A stretch of DNA of 64,000 bases, taken from Azolla caroliniana. Its lineage: Eukaryota > Polypodiophyta. Of this stretch, positions 9,944 through 20,752 are shown in pieces. The notes beneath the pieces were generated by a model that did no database searches, was not told the DNA's origin, and was given only the letters and a program-made list of their open reading frames with translations. The translations under genes and the position numbers were made by a program. The stretch is from positions 5,642,001 through 5,706,000 of the forward strand of contig JBHGNT010000007.1 of assembly GCA_043228905.1 (NCBI GenBank), written 5' to 3'. The number at the start of each line of letters is the position of its first letter. Within the stretch, counting starts at the first letter, position 1.

Positions 9944-11176
9944 CGCATCCACCGGCATGCTCCACTCGGTTATTTCCCGGACCCGTCTCTCAGCGAGGTC
10001 TGCTTCATCTTTCCTCAGCCGTGCACCGACAAGGCCTTCCAGCATTGCCGACCAGAATCCGTCTTTGCTCTCCTTTCGGGCCTCGCTGCCCCCGACCCGA
10101 ATGCTGGCCGACGCCGAGTAGTGGATGGCCTCCACGTGTCGGGCCGCTGCCTCTTCCATCAGTCTCTTCATACCTCCTCGCTCGTCGTTCCGGTTTAGGG
10201 TCCTTTTGGTATCGTCGGCATGCACCCGGCCTTCCCATAGGTACACCACCCGATTCCTCAACGCCTCTGCGAAATCGCTGCAGTCCTTCCGAATGTGACC
10301 GACCTCGTCGCACCACATGCACCTGTTCCCTGCTGCCGGCCGTCGGTCACGAGCCGGTTCGCCGCCTTCCCTTCGAGTCTGGGCGATCTGGAGATCCTTT
10401 ATCGCCCGCGTCAACTCCTCCAGCGCTACTCCTCCGGACGAGTCATTGACCACGCCGGTCGGAGCCGAACAGGTTTCGAGCCACTCCCGGGTCTCTGCCC
10501 TTCGCCCTTGCGGTGCCGGTTCAAGCCTCCTCGTTGTGACAGAGCCCGCTTCGGCCGCCCCGTTGTCAGCCCATTCTCGCCGTTTGTCGAAACGGCCACA
10601 TACTCTCTTAACCGCAGCCCAGTCGGTCATCAGCCCGTCTTCGGTTTCTAGCAAGGAGCCGACTTGATCCCGGTCCCGCTCGTCCACCGACTTGACGAAC
10701 AGTAGGACCCGGCTCGTATCCAGAACGGTTCGGTCAAGCGCCGAAAGGCGCGCAAAGCGTTCCTCAAACTACCGGAGGAGTGCCGACGCGTTTCTTCCCT
10801 TGCCGGGGAACTCCACCCATTCCATGAAGTCCCGTTTCGAAAGCCGGAGCGCGTCATCCAGCCCGTATTTTTCTAGGAGTCGGCCTTCGAACTCCTCCCA
10901 GGTACGGCTCTCCGCCCGTACCTCGAGCACCTCCGCATGGATGCTCGGCATCGCCACTCGAGGGAACCCGGCAAGACGCCTCTCTTCCGGAATGTCCCGC
11001 ATCAGCATTTCTGCCCCGTAGGACGCCAAATACTTCGTGGCATCCTTTCCGCTGAACCGGCCGATCGTGCCGACGACCACCTCAATGGCTCTGTCGAGGG
11101 CGCCGGTGCCCTCGCGTGCGCTCAATATCCGATCCACGGCCGAAGCCATGGCCTCCGCAAGATCCGACCCCTTCAT
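9944..11176 (-). pseudogene. gag of G3 with zinc knuckle, one internal stop
   Basis: A single frame runs from ATG 11176 with one TAG at 10769-10771. The N-terminal part matches G-B gag in layout: a GRFSGKDATKYLASYGAEML segment, then WEEFEGRLLEKYGLDD, then FEERFARLSALDRTV. A CCHC zinc knuckle CMWCDEVGHIRKDC follows near 10275-10320. The coding similarity ends at a EITEWSMPVDA segment that runs directly into the purine tract and the LTR, where G-B gag instead continues towards protease. The frame stays open into the LTR (to 9836), so a readthrough tail would be LTR-derived. Confidence 0.8.
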
Positions 11177-11219
11177 CTTCTACTCTTCTGCCGCCTCCTT
11201 CACGTCGGGTTCACCAAGA

Positions 11220-11867
11220 TGTCGAGGTATTCCTCGCGGATGCGTGGAATGAGGCGGGGCCTCGGGGGTCTTGTACCGAAGAGCAAGAGACAAAGGAGAA
11301 GGGAAGGGACCCACTACGTGTGGGCGTAGATTCACAGGGGCACGGCCCTTCGACACAAAGACGCGAGTGGGACACCAACGCAGAGAGACACGAATGTATG
11401 TATATATATATATATTAACAAGGACAAACAACAAGAAGCACGAAGTCGGTTACAACCGAACATGCCGGCGAACAGATGCCGATGCCTGTTCGTAAACGCT
11501 CAGAAAGAAAGGAGTAGGTTGGAGGTGTTGCCGGAAGCACTCGGGCATTCCTCAGAGCAGCGCGAGCCTCCCGAAAACCTGCACAGAAAGAAGCTACGGA
11601 GTATGGAAGAGAGAGAAGCCTTCGGCCGACAACCCGACAGCACTTCGTCCTCTCTAACCGCGATCCGTTCCTCTTCCCTGTCTCCCTCCTTTTTATAGGC
11701 AAGAAAGGAGTCGTTTCCCATTAACTTCCTACCTACCGAATCTACCTACCTAGGATCTTCTATGTACCTAATTCTCTCTTTGTACAACATAAGACGTACG
11801 TGCATGAAGAGCCGGTTCCTACGCTCCGGTGCACCGATTCCGCTTGTGGACGGTTTTCTTCACGACA
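11220..11867 (-). repeat. 5' LTR of G3
   Basis: 648 bp, same ends as the partner LTR. It is slightly longer partly because of a short insert around 11765-11783. The two LTRs differ at several scattered bases, so G3 is older than the C1 and G-B copies in this window. Confidence 0.87.
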
Positions 11868-14172
11868 ACGACATATCTCTGAAAGGAAAGAATTCGGCGA
11901 GAATTCACTTGCCGACACACTCCGCAACAAAACGAAGTAGCTGAGCGCAAAAATCGGCACATCCTCGAAGTAGCGCGGGCCATGATGAACGAGAAGCATA
12001 TGCCCAAGTCTTATTGGGCCGAAGCTGCAAATACGGTCGTCTACCTAATGAACCGGTGCACAACATCCGACGTGCACGAGGTCACTCCGCACGAAAAATA
12101 CTTCGGAAAGAAGCTGGACTTATCGCACACCCGGATATTCGGCGCAACAGCGTATGTGCACATCCCTAATGAGAAGCGTCAAAAGCTTGACCTGAAGTTG
12201 GAGAAATGTATCCTTGTAGGATACTCATTGGAGCAAAAGGGGTACAAGTGCTACAACCCCTCAACTCGAAAATCTTGCGTAAGTCAAGACGTCGTTTTCG
12301 ACGAGTCCGCATCCTGGTACGCACCAGAGACAACTCCGACTTCGACTCCGCTCAACCCGGAATCCGCCGAACAAGAGATAGTGGATGAAGATCGCCTTAC
12401 ACGCATGTTCGAAGAAAGTCCGATCACGACCCGACTGAGCGGACCACAAGAGCCTTTGAGCGATCAAAGCACATCACGGCCTAGCCCGAAAATGGACAAA
12501 GGCAAGGCAAAAATGCCAGAGTTGAAGTCGATCACTTCGACAGCAACGAATCGTCTCACTCCCTCAATAGTGAGTTTGAAGGCCTTGACATCCGAACAAA
12601 TGGAGCGAAGAAATCCGTAGTATCCGCCGATCCACGCGTGAAAAGAACCCCGTAAGCTGATTCAGCTACAACGATTATATGGCGTACCATTACACATTTA
12701 TGATGAAGGTAGAAACAGTACGGGAGCCAGAAACCTTTTCTGAAGCCGCAAAGGACCTGCGATGGATTGAAGCAATGAACGAGGAGATGCGTGCACTACG
12801 CAAGACCTCGTTCCCCACTCACCGCACAATAAGGCAATTGGCTGCAGATGGATCTACAAGGTGAAGTACAACGCCAACGGTTCCGTCAACCGCTACAAAG
12901 CGCGACTCGTAGCGAAAGGCTACGCACAAACACGCGGAGTTGACTACGAGGAGACCTTTGCCCCGGTGGCAAAGATGACAACAGTACGGACCGTAATTGT
13001 GCTTGCCGCGGCGAAAGGGTGGCACCTCCATCAAATGGACGTTCAGAACGCCTTTCTACAAGGCGAATTAGAAGAGGAGGTGTACATGATACAACCACCC
13101 AACTTCGAATCACGCATTCATCCAAAAGTCGTATGCCAACTCAAGAAGCCACTCTACGGCCTCAAGCAAGCACCGCGTGCTTGGCATTCGAAGATAACGC
13201 AATATCTTCATCACATCGGCTTCCGTATGTCAAAATCGGACAACTCCCTCTACATACGACCCCTTCATCTTCATCATCTTATATGTGGATGACCTAGTAA
13301 TTGGCGGTGAGCATCTCGTCGACATCAATAAGGTCAAATCCCTCCTTTCCAACAAGTTCGAGATGACGGACATGAAGGAGCTCCACTACTTCCTCGGCAT
13401 CGAAGTAATTCGGACTCCGGCCGGAATCATGATCTCTCAACGGCACTACATCCTCAACTTGTTATACAAGTTCGGGATGGCTGAGTGCAAATCCGCGGCA
13501 GCCCCGCTCGATCGCAATCTCAAACTAGATGCGAACTCCGGCACCAAAGCGTGTGAACCGACTCAGTATCGGCAACTCATCGGGAGTCTCATCTACCTCA
13601 CAATCACTCGACCCGATCTCAGTTATCCGGTCGGTCTCCTTAGCCAATTCATGCAAACACCGCGTGATACTCACTTGGAATGCGCTAAGCGAGTTCTACG
13701 ATACGTGAGCGGCACAATGGATTGCAGCATCCTCTACAAGACCGCCATGCCAATACGACTCAAGGGGTACACAGACGCCGATTGGGCCGGCTACAAAGCC
13801 GATAGAAGATCAACCTCCGGATTTGTTTTTTCCCTCGACAATGGAGCAATATCCTGGAGCAGCAAAAAGCAACCAATCGTCGCTCTTTCAAGCACAGAGG
13901 CGGAATACATGAGCGTGGCAATGGCCGCATGTGAAGTCGTATGGCTCAAATGGATACTCAAGGATCTGAGCGTACCCATCAAGGATCCGACTTCCCTTTA
14001 CTACGACAACATGAGTAGTATCTATCTAGCTCGGAACCCGGTGTTCCACCCGCGGACAAAGCACATCGAAGTGCACTATCACTTCATCCAAGAGCGTGTT
14101 CTAGCTGACGATGTCGACCTACAACACATTAGCACCACCTTCAAACGGCTGACATCTTCATTAAAGCCTTAG
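11868..14172 (+). pseudogene. C4 pol, second part: integrase end, RT, RNase H
   Basis: After G3 the integrase continues (CRHTPQQNEVAERKNRHIL supplies the catalytic Glu), then the integrase C-terminal region to about 12620, then the RT. The RT shows NRYKARLVAKGYAQTRGVDY, FAPVAKMTTVRTV, the catalytic YVDDLVIGG at 13281-13307, and LHYFLGIEV. RNase H shows KGYTDADWAGYKADRRSTSG, STEAEYMSV and the H of HIEVHYHFI. Frameshifts occur near 11890, 12640, 12840 and 13270, and the end near 14140 is shifted. The last 900 bases are a long clean frame (13285-14172). Confidence 0.87.
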
Positions 14173-14229
14173 GAGCCGACAAGCTATGGCAATTCATGAC
14201 TGATCTCGGATTGACGATCCCTGACCTGC

Positions 14230-14619
14230 CAAGCTTGAGGGGGAGTATTGAAGACATTACGCAATAACGTGTGGATTCCGCAAACTGCACACATTACGCA
14301 ATAACGTGTGGATTCCGCAAACTGCACACATTACGCAATAACGAGTGGATTACGCAATAACGTGTGGATTGCGCAACCGCGCAACGAAGCCGCAAAGAGC
14401 CGATCTACCGCGCAAAGAGCCGATCTACCGCGCAAAGCCGCGAACAAAGACGCAAGCCGAAGCACAGACTTCGCAACTACGCACAACGCAAGCTGGAGCA
14501 CGGATTCCGCAACTCCGCATAAATGCGAGTCAACGTGAGTTGACGCAGACTCCGGAACGCGAGTCGAAGCGGATTTCGGATACCGTCTGAAACCAACCCG
14601 ACTTGAGCTTGAGGGGGCG
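14230..14619 (+). repeat. C4 3' untranslated region with tandem repeats and doubled purine tract
   Basis: A TTGAGGGGGAG tract at about 14233 is followed by three copies of a ~37-bp unit containing ATTACGCAATAACG and GGATTCCGCAAACTGCAC (about 14254-14365). Two copies of a CGCAAAGAGCCGATCTAC unit follow (14390-14430). A second TTGAGGGGGCG tract at 14609-14619 sits directly before the LTR and is probably the working polypurine tract. Confidence 0.75.
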
Positions 14620-15058
14620 TGTTGAGAATCAAGCTCAACTTGGTTTAGTGTGTGAACTCACCTTGAGAGTGAATAGACACTCCAACGGTCAAGAGTCACC
14701 ATTAAGTCCCCACTTTGTATTCTAGCATTTAGTATGAGTCATAGAATCATATTCTATGACACATAACTTATGAGCTTTCACATTCCCATGCTCAATGAGT
14801 CTTGTAGTTAATGAAGACAAAGGGTGACTACATAAAGTACCCTCCTCCCACCTTGTATAATGTTGAGTCCTTCTCCTTTGTGAATATACTTTTACCTTGC
14901 GTATTCTCTGTGTCTTATTCCTTGTCTCTCTCTCACTCTCTCTCTCTCTCATACACACACATAACTCATATCTCTTCCGTTTCACAAGAATCCATCTCTT
15001 GATTCTTTACATAGACCATGTTTGTGGTATAGGGCACCACTGAGAATCAATCCTCACA
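14620..15058 (+). repeat. 3' LTR of C4
   Basis: It starts TGTTGAGAATCAAG just after the purine tract and is best ended at ATCCTCACA (15058), giving 439 bp. It contains a TATA-like TTGTATAAT near 14851 and a CT-rich run (14926-14958). The 5' partner is missing, so the right end rests on the terminal inverted bases only. Confidence 0.65.
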
Positions 15059-16750
15059 ACTGAGATGTGGTCCCTCTTGACCACTAAGCTAGACAAAATG
15101 CACCTCATGGACCATTTCATCATGAAGAAAGGCATGTGAGAAAGAGTTGTCAAAGTACAATTGCTATGGCACAACCAAGAGGAATGCTCTAATTATGATT
15201 GTAGTAGTATACCTCAACCCACGACCTCACAATTTATTCACAGTTGGCCTCGTCTATATAAAATCAGACTTGGAAATAAGATCATCCTTGTAAAAACACC
15301 CTGCATAGGATGAGGATAGTAAACTAACGATTGTTCCACCCTTGTTCACAGTAATAAGGTAACAACATTATTGTATTGTAGCATATAAGAAAACCCTACT
15401 AGGCTTAGATCCTTAAAATCGCGTTATGCCATTAAAAAACTTGCTTTGGAATCTTTCACAAAATGTTTTGCAAATTATTCTGCTCTCATAGTCCAACACA
15501 TCAATCCTCACATCATGTGTGTGGCAGCACAACCACAAAAGCTGATTCAGAATCTCTTGGACAATCAATCTACTTCCACTTCATGAGAACATGACTCTCA
15601 TTCCAAACCAGAATGATCATGTGCCATGAATTAGGATGGCTATCATACATGCCATCTTTTATAGGCCATCCAAACAAATATTTTTTGCTCACATTAATGA
15701 CTCTTCAAACTAGTGTAGAATCTCGTGTTTGTGGACTTATTAACTGGGTCACAAGAAAGCACAAACATGCGCTATGCCTACCATAACAAAATAAGCCTCT
15801 TTGAAAAATATTTCCCCTCCATCCAAATGTCCAGTGATGGGTGAGAAACCAATTTATCTGCTCAAAATTATCAAAGGCTCAGTATTGATATAGAATCCTA
15901 GTCCAATTAAATGTGTATGTCACTATACAAACCATATGCTTGAATTAACTTGCCAAGGTTGCAAGAGAGCACTATTATCCTTTCAGTATCCAAGTCCAAA
16001 CAACGTGCTTGAATTTCTCTTAGAGAATCCTATATGCATGAATGAGTGCGGTAACCTAGATATTTCCATAATATGCTTCAAATTAGTCCCTCACTCATAT
16101 AAACCTTCACATTATACTCATGCTGAAATGAGAAGGCCCCCATATCCTAGTACACAATGCGAGAAGTAAATCTATTTTGGAATGTTGTCATCTTATCTCG
16201 ATATTCTCTCTCTACAATATTCTTACATTACTCTCACTATGGTTTATATTCTTTCCTTCACTGAAATTTTAGCAAATCTTGTCTTATCCATCATAAAATT
16301 GGTTTTACACGGGACTGGCATCTTCTACGAAGTAGTGGCAGATTTGGATGATCTAAAGAGATAAGAATGAAAATCTAAAGGTAAAAGAGTGTAGATGTTA
16401 CAAGACCCTTGGACACAATCTCTCCATTAAGCAAATGCAGATGGAAAGTACACAATTATAAATGAACACATACATCAACATGCAAGATTGTTTGCTGCAA
16501 ATGAGCACATGTAAAAAAATCCCTCAACTATTCCAAACCCTAATCCCTCAACTATTCCTACCACATGTAAAAAAAATCAGAAAAAGTGATGTAATAGGGT
16601 TTAGTACATACCTGGGAATAGTGATGGAGGAGATTGATTGCCACTTATGTCGATTGCAGGCCGCTTGACGATAGTTTTCTTTCTCGGCAAAAAAACCCTA
16701 TCAATCTCGTTTGAAAAAATGAGAGATAATGACAGGTTTTAGGCTTTTAT
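15059..16750. other. AT-rich region, no gene seen
   Basis: Short open frames here have no recognisable domain and no coding bias. A short direct repeat of CCCTCAACTATTCC occurs near 16522-16559. Nothing else is supported. Confidence 0.6.
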
Positions 16751-16756
16751 AGTCGT

Positions 16757-16970
16757 CGGTTGGGCGACTTGCATCTTATATCGAGTTGGTTGGGCGACCA
16801 ACTCAATATAAACTTACCTGCGGTTGGGCAACCTGCTTAAACCATTCACCCAACCATTTTAAAAATATACAGTTGGGCGACCTGCGTCGATGATTAAGTT
16901 GGTTGGGCGACCAACTTAATATAAACTTACCTCCGTTGGGCGACCTTTGATAGGGTTGGGCGACCTTTGC
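16757..16970. repeat. TTGGGCGACC repeats with two hairpins
   Basis: The word TTGGGCGACC or a one-base variant occurs about seven times. Two copies of a ~114-bp unit each contain an inverted repeat around the loop TGGGCG. In the first the stem is GAGTTGGT/ACCAACTC (16783-16804). In the second it is ATTAAGTTGGT/ACCAACTTAAT (16893-16920). Both are followed by AATATAAACTTACCT. No open frame explains the conservation. Confidence 0.8.
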
Positions 16971-17149
16971 AGAACTTTTTTTCTCGCGCGTTCTTCCTTA
17001 TCAAAATCTGATGGTGTAGATCGCACGCACCTTCCTCTGAGTGACCTGCACCGTATGTGGTCGCGATTCCCTCACCAACCCTCTTTATGATTTGATGCAA
17101 AATAAACACGTCGAATCCATCCATCCATCTATCATGATGTTGCTTGATG

Positions 17150-17770
17150 ATTGGAAGATGGATGGATGGATGATAGATTGTGTGTGTGTGTGTGTGTCAT
17201 TTTCTGACACCACATTGCTTGCTCATGTACCGATCCAAGCTCCACGGTCACATGATGTGCTCAATGTATGTAACAAACTGTTTAACATTGCCAATTATCA
17301 GCTTGTCACAAAGCTTAATGGTGCATGGTCTCAATTTATGACGATTGGCATGTAAACCATGCACATTTAGAATTCCAGATGCATCTTGGTCATTAATTGG
17401 GTGGATGAATGATAGATCGTGTGTGTGTGTGTGTATGTATGTATATGTATATATATCATTGTGTGACACGAACTGCTTGCTCATGTACCAATCCAAGCTC
17501 CATTCCCTACTAATGTGCTCGGTGTACGTAACAAACTCTTCAACTGTGCCAAATATCAACTTGCCACAAAGCTTAATGGTGTGTGGTCTCAAATTATGAG
17601 GATTTCTAAACCATGCACATTTAGAATTTCATATATGCATCCTGGTAATTATCTGGGTGGATGAATTATAGATGATGTGTGTGTATCATTGTGTGACACA
17701 ATACTACTTGCAAGTATTACAATCCAAGCTCCAATGTCTAACGTTGTGCTCGGTTCAAATCTCTATTATG
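17150..17770. repeat. ~245-bp tandem repeat, about 2.5 copies
   Basis: Units begin at about 17171, 17411 and 17660. Each starts with a (GT)n run and contains TGCTTGCTCATGTACC, AATCCAAGCTCC, ACAAAGCTTAATGGTG and AACCATGCACATTTAGAAT. The third unit is partial. The copies have diverged by point changes and small gaps, so the array is not recent. Confidence 0.8.
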
Positions 17771-17892
17771 AGTTTGCAGTTTTGGTATATGTTCATAACA
17801 TCGTCCCCTTCCTTTGAAGACTCCACAAGTCGCAATGCACGAACTAGGACTTAGCTTATTTGGATATTGATGATGAAATCCAACGACAAGTT

Positions 17893-18474
17893 ATGGGAGC
17901 TTGAACATGTCGTCGAATGAGTGTTCCATTTTTTTTGTTTGAAGTTTAGAACTTCGCTCTGATACCAGATTGTTGTAAATAGTGCTCGGCCACAACCGAG
18001 TCTCAATCACAATGGAAGAAACATAACAGAAACTACATATTAATGCACTTACACACAAAATGGGTCGACACAGGATGTTAACATGGAAAACCCTAATCGG
18101 GGAAAACCACGGGAGTTCTCTGACTCCGAACAGGATCACTAAAGAGGAGGGGTACAACAGAGTGAGACTCAGAGGCAACAACCTCGAGCTTTGTATCTTC
18201 GCCAACCGGCGGTTACAACAGAAAAAAGCATTATGTGTCTCTCTCTCCCTCTTCCTCTCCCTCTCCCTCTCTCTCTCTCTCTATATACAACTTCTATCTA
18301 ACTCTATCTCAAAACATTGTTGCCCCAGTTATATTTATACATATATAACTTTAGGGCTATTTACACATATGACCGATCCGAATCTCATCCGGTCCGATTC
18401 CTTCCTTCGACTCGTCCGATCCGGCTCGTCCGGTTCTCATCCGGATCCCATTCGGAGGGACCAGTTTCCCAACA
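17893..18474 (-). mobile_element. copia C5 remnant: 5' LTR, primer site and gag start
   Basis: The LTR runs from 17971 (TGTTGTAAAT on the plus strand) to 18474 (TTTCCCAACA), 504 bp. Next to it GCTCTGATACCA (17956-17967) is the tRNA-Met primer-binding site in reverse. The minus strand then starts a gag with MEHSFDDMFKL, like C2 and C3, and the element breaks off at about 17893. It holds a CT-rich run (18238-18285) and the same palindromic TATA core (18328-18349) as its relatives. Confidence 0.85.
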
Positions 18475-20461
18475 GAAACTAAATCCAAAGTTTTGTGAAC
18501 TTCAAAATGTCCGGCCATTGGCATGTCATATCAAAATGTCTCAAGGAATGTTATATCAATGGACTCAAGAAAGGTTCGAATGGTTTTATATTCGTTAGTG
18601 TTGCGTTTAGCGTGCGACATTCAATGTTTTTTGGGATTTACAAATATTTGTTGCAAATTCATAAAAAAGTACTCGAAGTTCGTGTTACCTCTCATAGAGC
18701 TTACACAACTTAGATTGAGTTTTAGTGTAGCTTACCCATTTGACCATGAAGAGCAAGTGTTTACGTCTACCTCAAAATTGGTTCATATAGGTCTAGAGAA
18801 GCCTTTAATAATTATGGATCACTGAGCCATGTGACAAGTTGGATTCTCAATCTATTGGTCAATTCCTGATTTCTAGCCAAATTGCATTTCATTGGGATAT
18901 CCTTCCCATATCGTCTTCATATGATGCTCCACATATCACTTTTGCAACCTTATGATTTGAGCTTTATTCCATATCACATTATTCCTCTTCTGCATCATGT
19001 ATAGCTTGTTGATCGACTAGAGCATGAGGTTGAAGTTGTTTTGGATTTGAAGTCATGCTAGAGTGCTTGGCTCACCACAAACTTTTGCAACAATCACCAT
19101 AATCTGTAAATGTCTTAAAGAAGCAAGAAGTATGACAAAGTATACTGATAGAGAATGTCACAAAGAATGAAGACTCAACAATACAAAAATAACATAAATA
19201 AGGAGATTACAATTGCGCGAAGAGATCCAGGAGAGCAAAGGCATATAGTAAAGGTGTAACCTAGAATAGTCAAGTGATTAAAGTAGTTGTTGTACACCTC
19301 CCACGTAAATACTAAACTTAAAGGTGAGATGAACAACTACACTTACATTCTAATTTCACTTATTAGCCCTTTCATGAAATTTGGTTTTGGGGTGAAGTGG
19401 ATGAGAGACCATTGGAGAGCATTCCTCAAGTCAACAACTTCCATCCTCGTTAGGAGATCTTGAAAGTTAGTACAACCTCACGTGAAAGATTGAAATCATG
19501 CATGATATTCACATATGGGACTCGTTTTGATGTAAGCGTTCTTATGCTATTGACATGTTGAGGCGTCATCAATCACATATATCCTCTTTTTCTACTTAAC
19601 ATTTAGCCCACCCCCAAGTTCTACTTTTAATGTATTTGAGTGTACACATAAAAATTATGCAATGGCATGTCTTGCATACTTTCACATGGGTTTCACCCAA
19701 TTGACCGTAGTATATTTCCTTATATAGAGTAGTAATTCAATCGTTGTAGTAATCAAACTTAGATATATGTTGGGCCAATCTCCATTTCGTACAAAGGGCT
19801 TCCGATTGACTCATGTTCTCTTGCATCTTCAATTTAGCTCTACACACACATAAACATATCCAAATATTTGTAAACATTGTTGTCTTGCAGGCCATTGAAC
19901 CCAACCTAACGATTATGGCACATTTTAGGAAAGCAAGTCACATATATACATGCCTTGGTTATAGTAGTGCGTATTGGCCCAACTAGGTGAAAGAGACATC
20001 AGTTAATTATTTATTATTGTTGTTGTTGGTGGTGGTGACATTAATAAGACAATTCTTTTGCCCTTTTAAAGTGAGGATCATGTCCAACCAAATGTTATGC
20101 ATCGTCTCAACTGGAGAGCCCCTAACTTGATTGAAAATGAGAGAGAAACGAGCCTTGTAGGTGTAGTATATGGTGTTCCCGTAATGGATGCGTTTCATTT
20201 CTTACACCTAAAAACTGAATGTCAAAGATTCTTAGCGGACATTGGCATACCAATTGTGGCTCAAGGGCAGAGAGTCAGATAGACAATGTTTTTGTGACTT
20301 GTCTTGCAAATGGCAGCGACCAACAACACGAGGAGATACACTTGTTCAGTGGAGCCATGTACGAACAGAAGAGGCAAAAGGCTTGATACGTGCAAGTAAC
20401 AGATCACACTTGGACGCGAAGTATCTGACATGTGGCTTGGTTTCCTTTCCCAGAGCTTACG
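18475..20461. other. AT-rich intergenic region, no gene seen
   Basis: Between C5 and the RDM4-like gene no domain, RNA gene or repeat with clear ends was found. Open frames are under 105 codons and AT-driven. A (TTG)n/(GGT)n run lies at about 20010-20040. Confidence 0.55.
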
Positions 20462-20469
20462 CCCCCCCC

Positions 20470-20500
<31 letters not shown>

Positions 20501-20512
20501 ACAAAAAAAAAC
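20462..20512 (+). repeat. poly-C, (CA)n and poly-A run
   Basis: About 25 C residues (20462-20486) lead into about eight CA units and nine A residues. A second C run (20655-20665) lies nearer the gene. Homopolymers this long may also carry assembly or polymerase error. Confidence 0.9.
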
Positions 20513-20555
20513 ACTTGGAAAAGAAACTTTAGGGGTAAATTACCTTGGTTAGACT

Positions 20556-20648
20556 CTCTAATTACATGCACAATTACAGGATTATGCTCTAATTACATAC
20601 ATAATTGCAGTATTATGCTCTATTATTACATATGTTAATTGAAGTATG
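20556..20648 (+). repeat. three tandem 31-bp repeats upstream of the RDM4-like gene
   Basis: Units at 20556-20586, 20587-20617 and 20618-20648 share CTCTAATTACAT, AATT and a closing TATG. The third is the most diverged. They lie about 105-200 bases upstream of the start codon, so they are in the promoter or 5' untranslated region. Confidence 0.85.
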
Positions 20649-20752
20649 TATTAGCCCCCCCCCCCTCCAATTCATGGCTTTTTTGTTTTCTGAAGCCTTC
20701 CTTTTAGGTCATAGCTTCTTCTCCTTCTTCTTCCTCCTCCTTCTGTGTCGCG

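Larger units (their letters stand above)
9294..11867 (-). mobile_element. LTR element G3 with gag only (TR-GAG-like derivative of family G-A)
   Basis: Two LTRs of the G-A family (9294-9925 and 11220-11867) flank about 1.3 kb holding only a gag frame. On the minus strand the order is LTR, presumed primer-binding site (revcomp of CGTCGGGTTCACCA just left of 11217), gag, purine tract, LTR. There is no protease, RT, RNase H or integrase. The flanking bases are ACGG on the left and ACGA on the right, fitting a 4-base target duplication with one mismatch. The interrupted C4 integrase reading resumes on the far side. The element could only move with enzymes supplied by relatives. Confidence 0.88.
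8695..15058 (+). mobile_element. Ty1/copia element C4, 5'-truncated and interrupted by G3
   Basis: The preserved part runs from the GAG-pre-integrase domain (8699) to the 3' LTR (14620-15058). The gypsy-derived element G3 (9294-11867) splits the integrase. Gag, protease and the 5' LTR are absent where C3 abuts. C4 belongs to a different copia lineage from C1, C2 and C3, judged by its pol sequence and its LTR. Confidence 0.87.

Noticed and set aside
16757-16970. A CRISPR-like array because of repeated TTGGGCGACC
   Set aside because: Spacing is irregular, units are long imperfect duplicates, and the genome is a plant's.
17041-17355. A small protein with CysXXCys at its start
   Set aside because: Most of the frame is tandem-repeat and (GT)n sequence.
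18495-18825. Overlapping 70-100 codon frames after copia C5
   Set aside because: No recognisable protein family, no conserved splice context; likely chance frames in AT-rich DNA.
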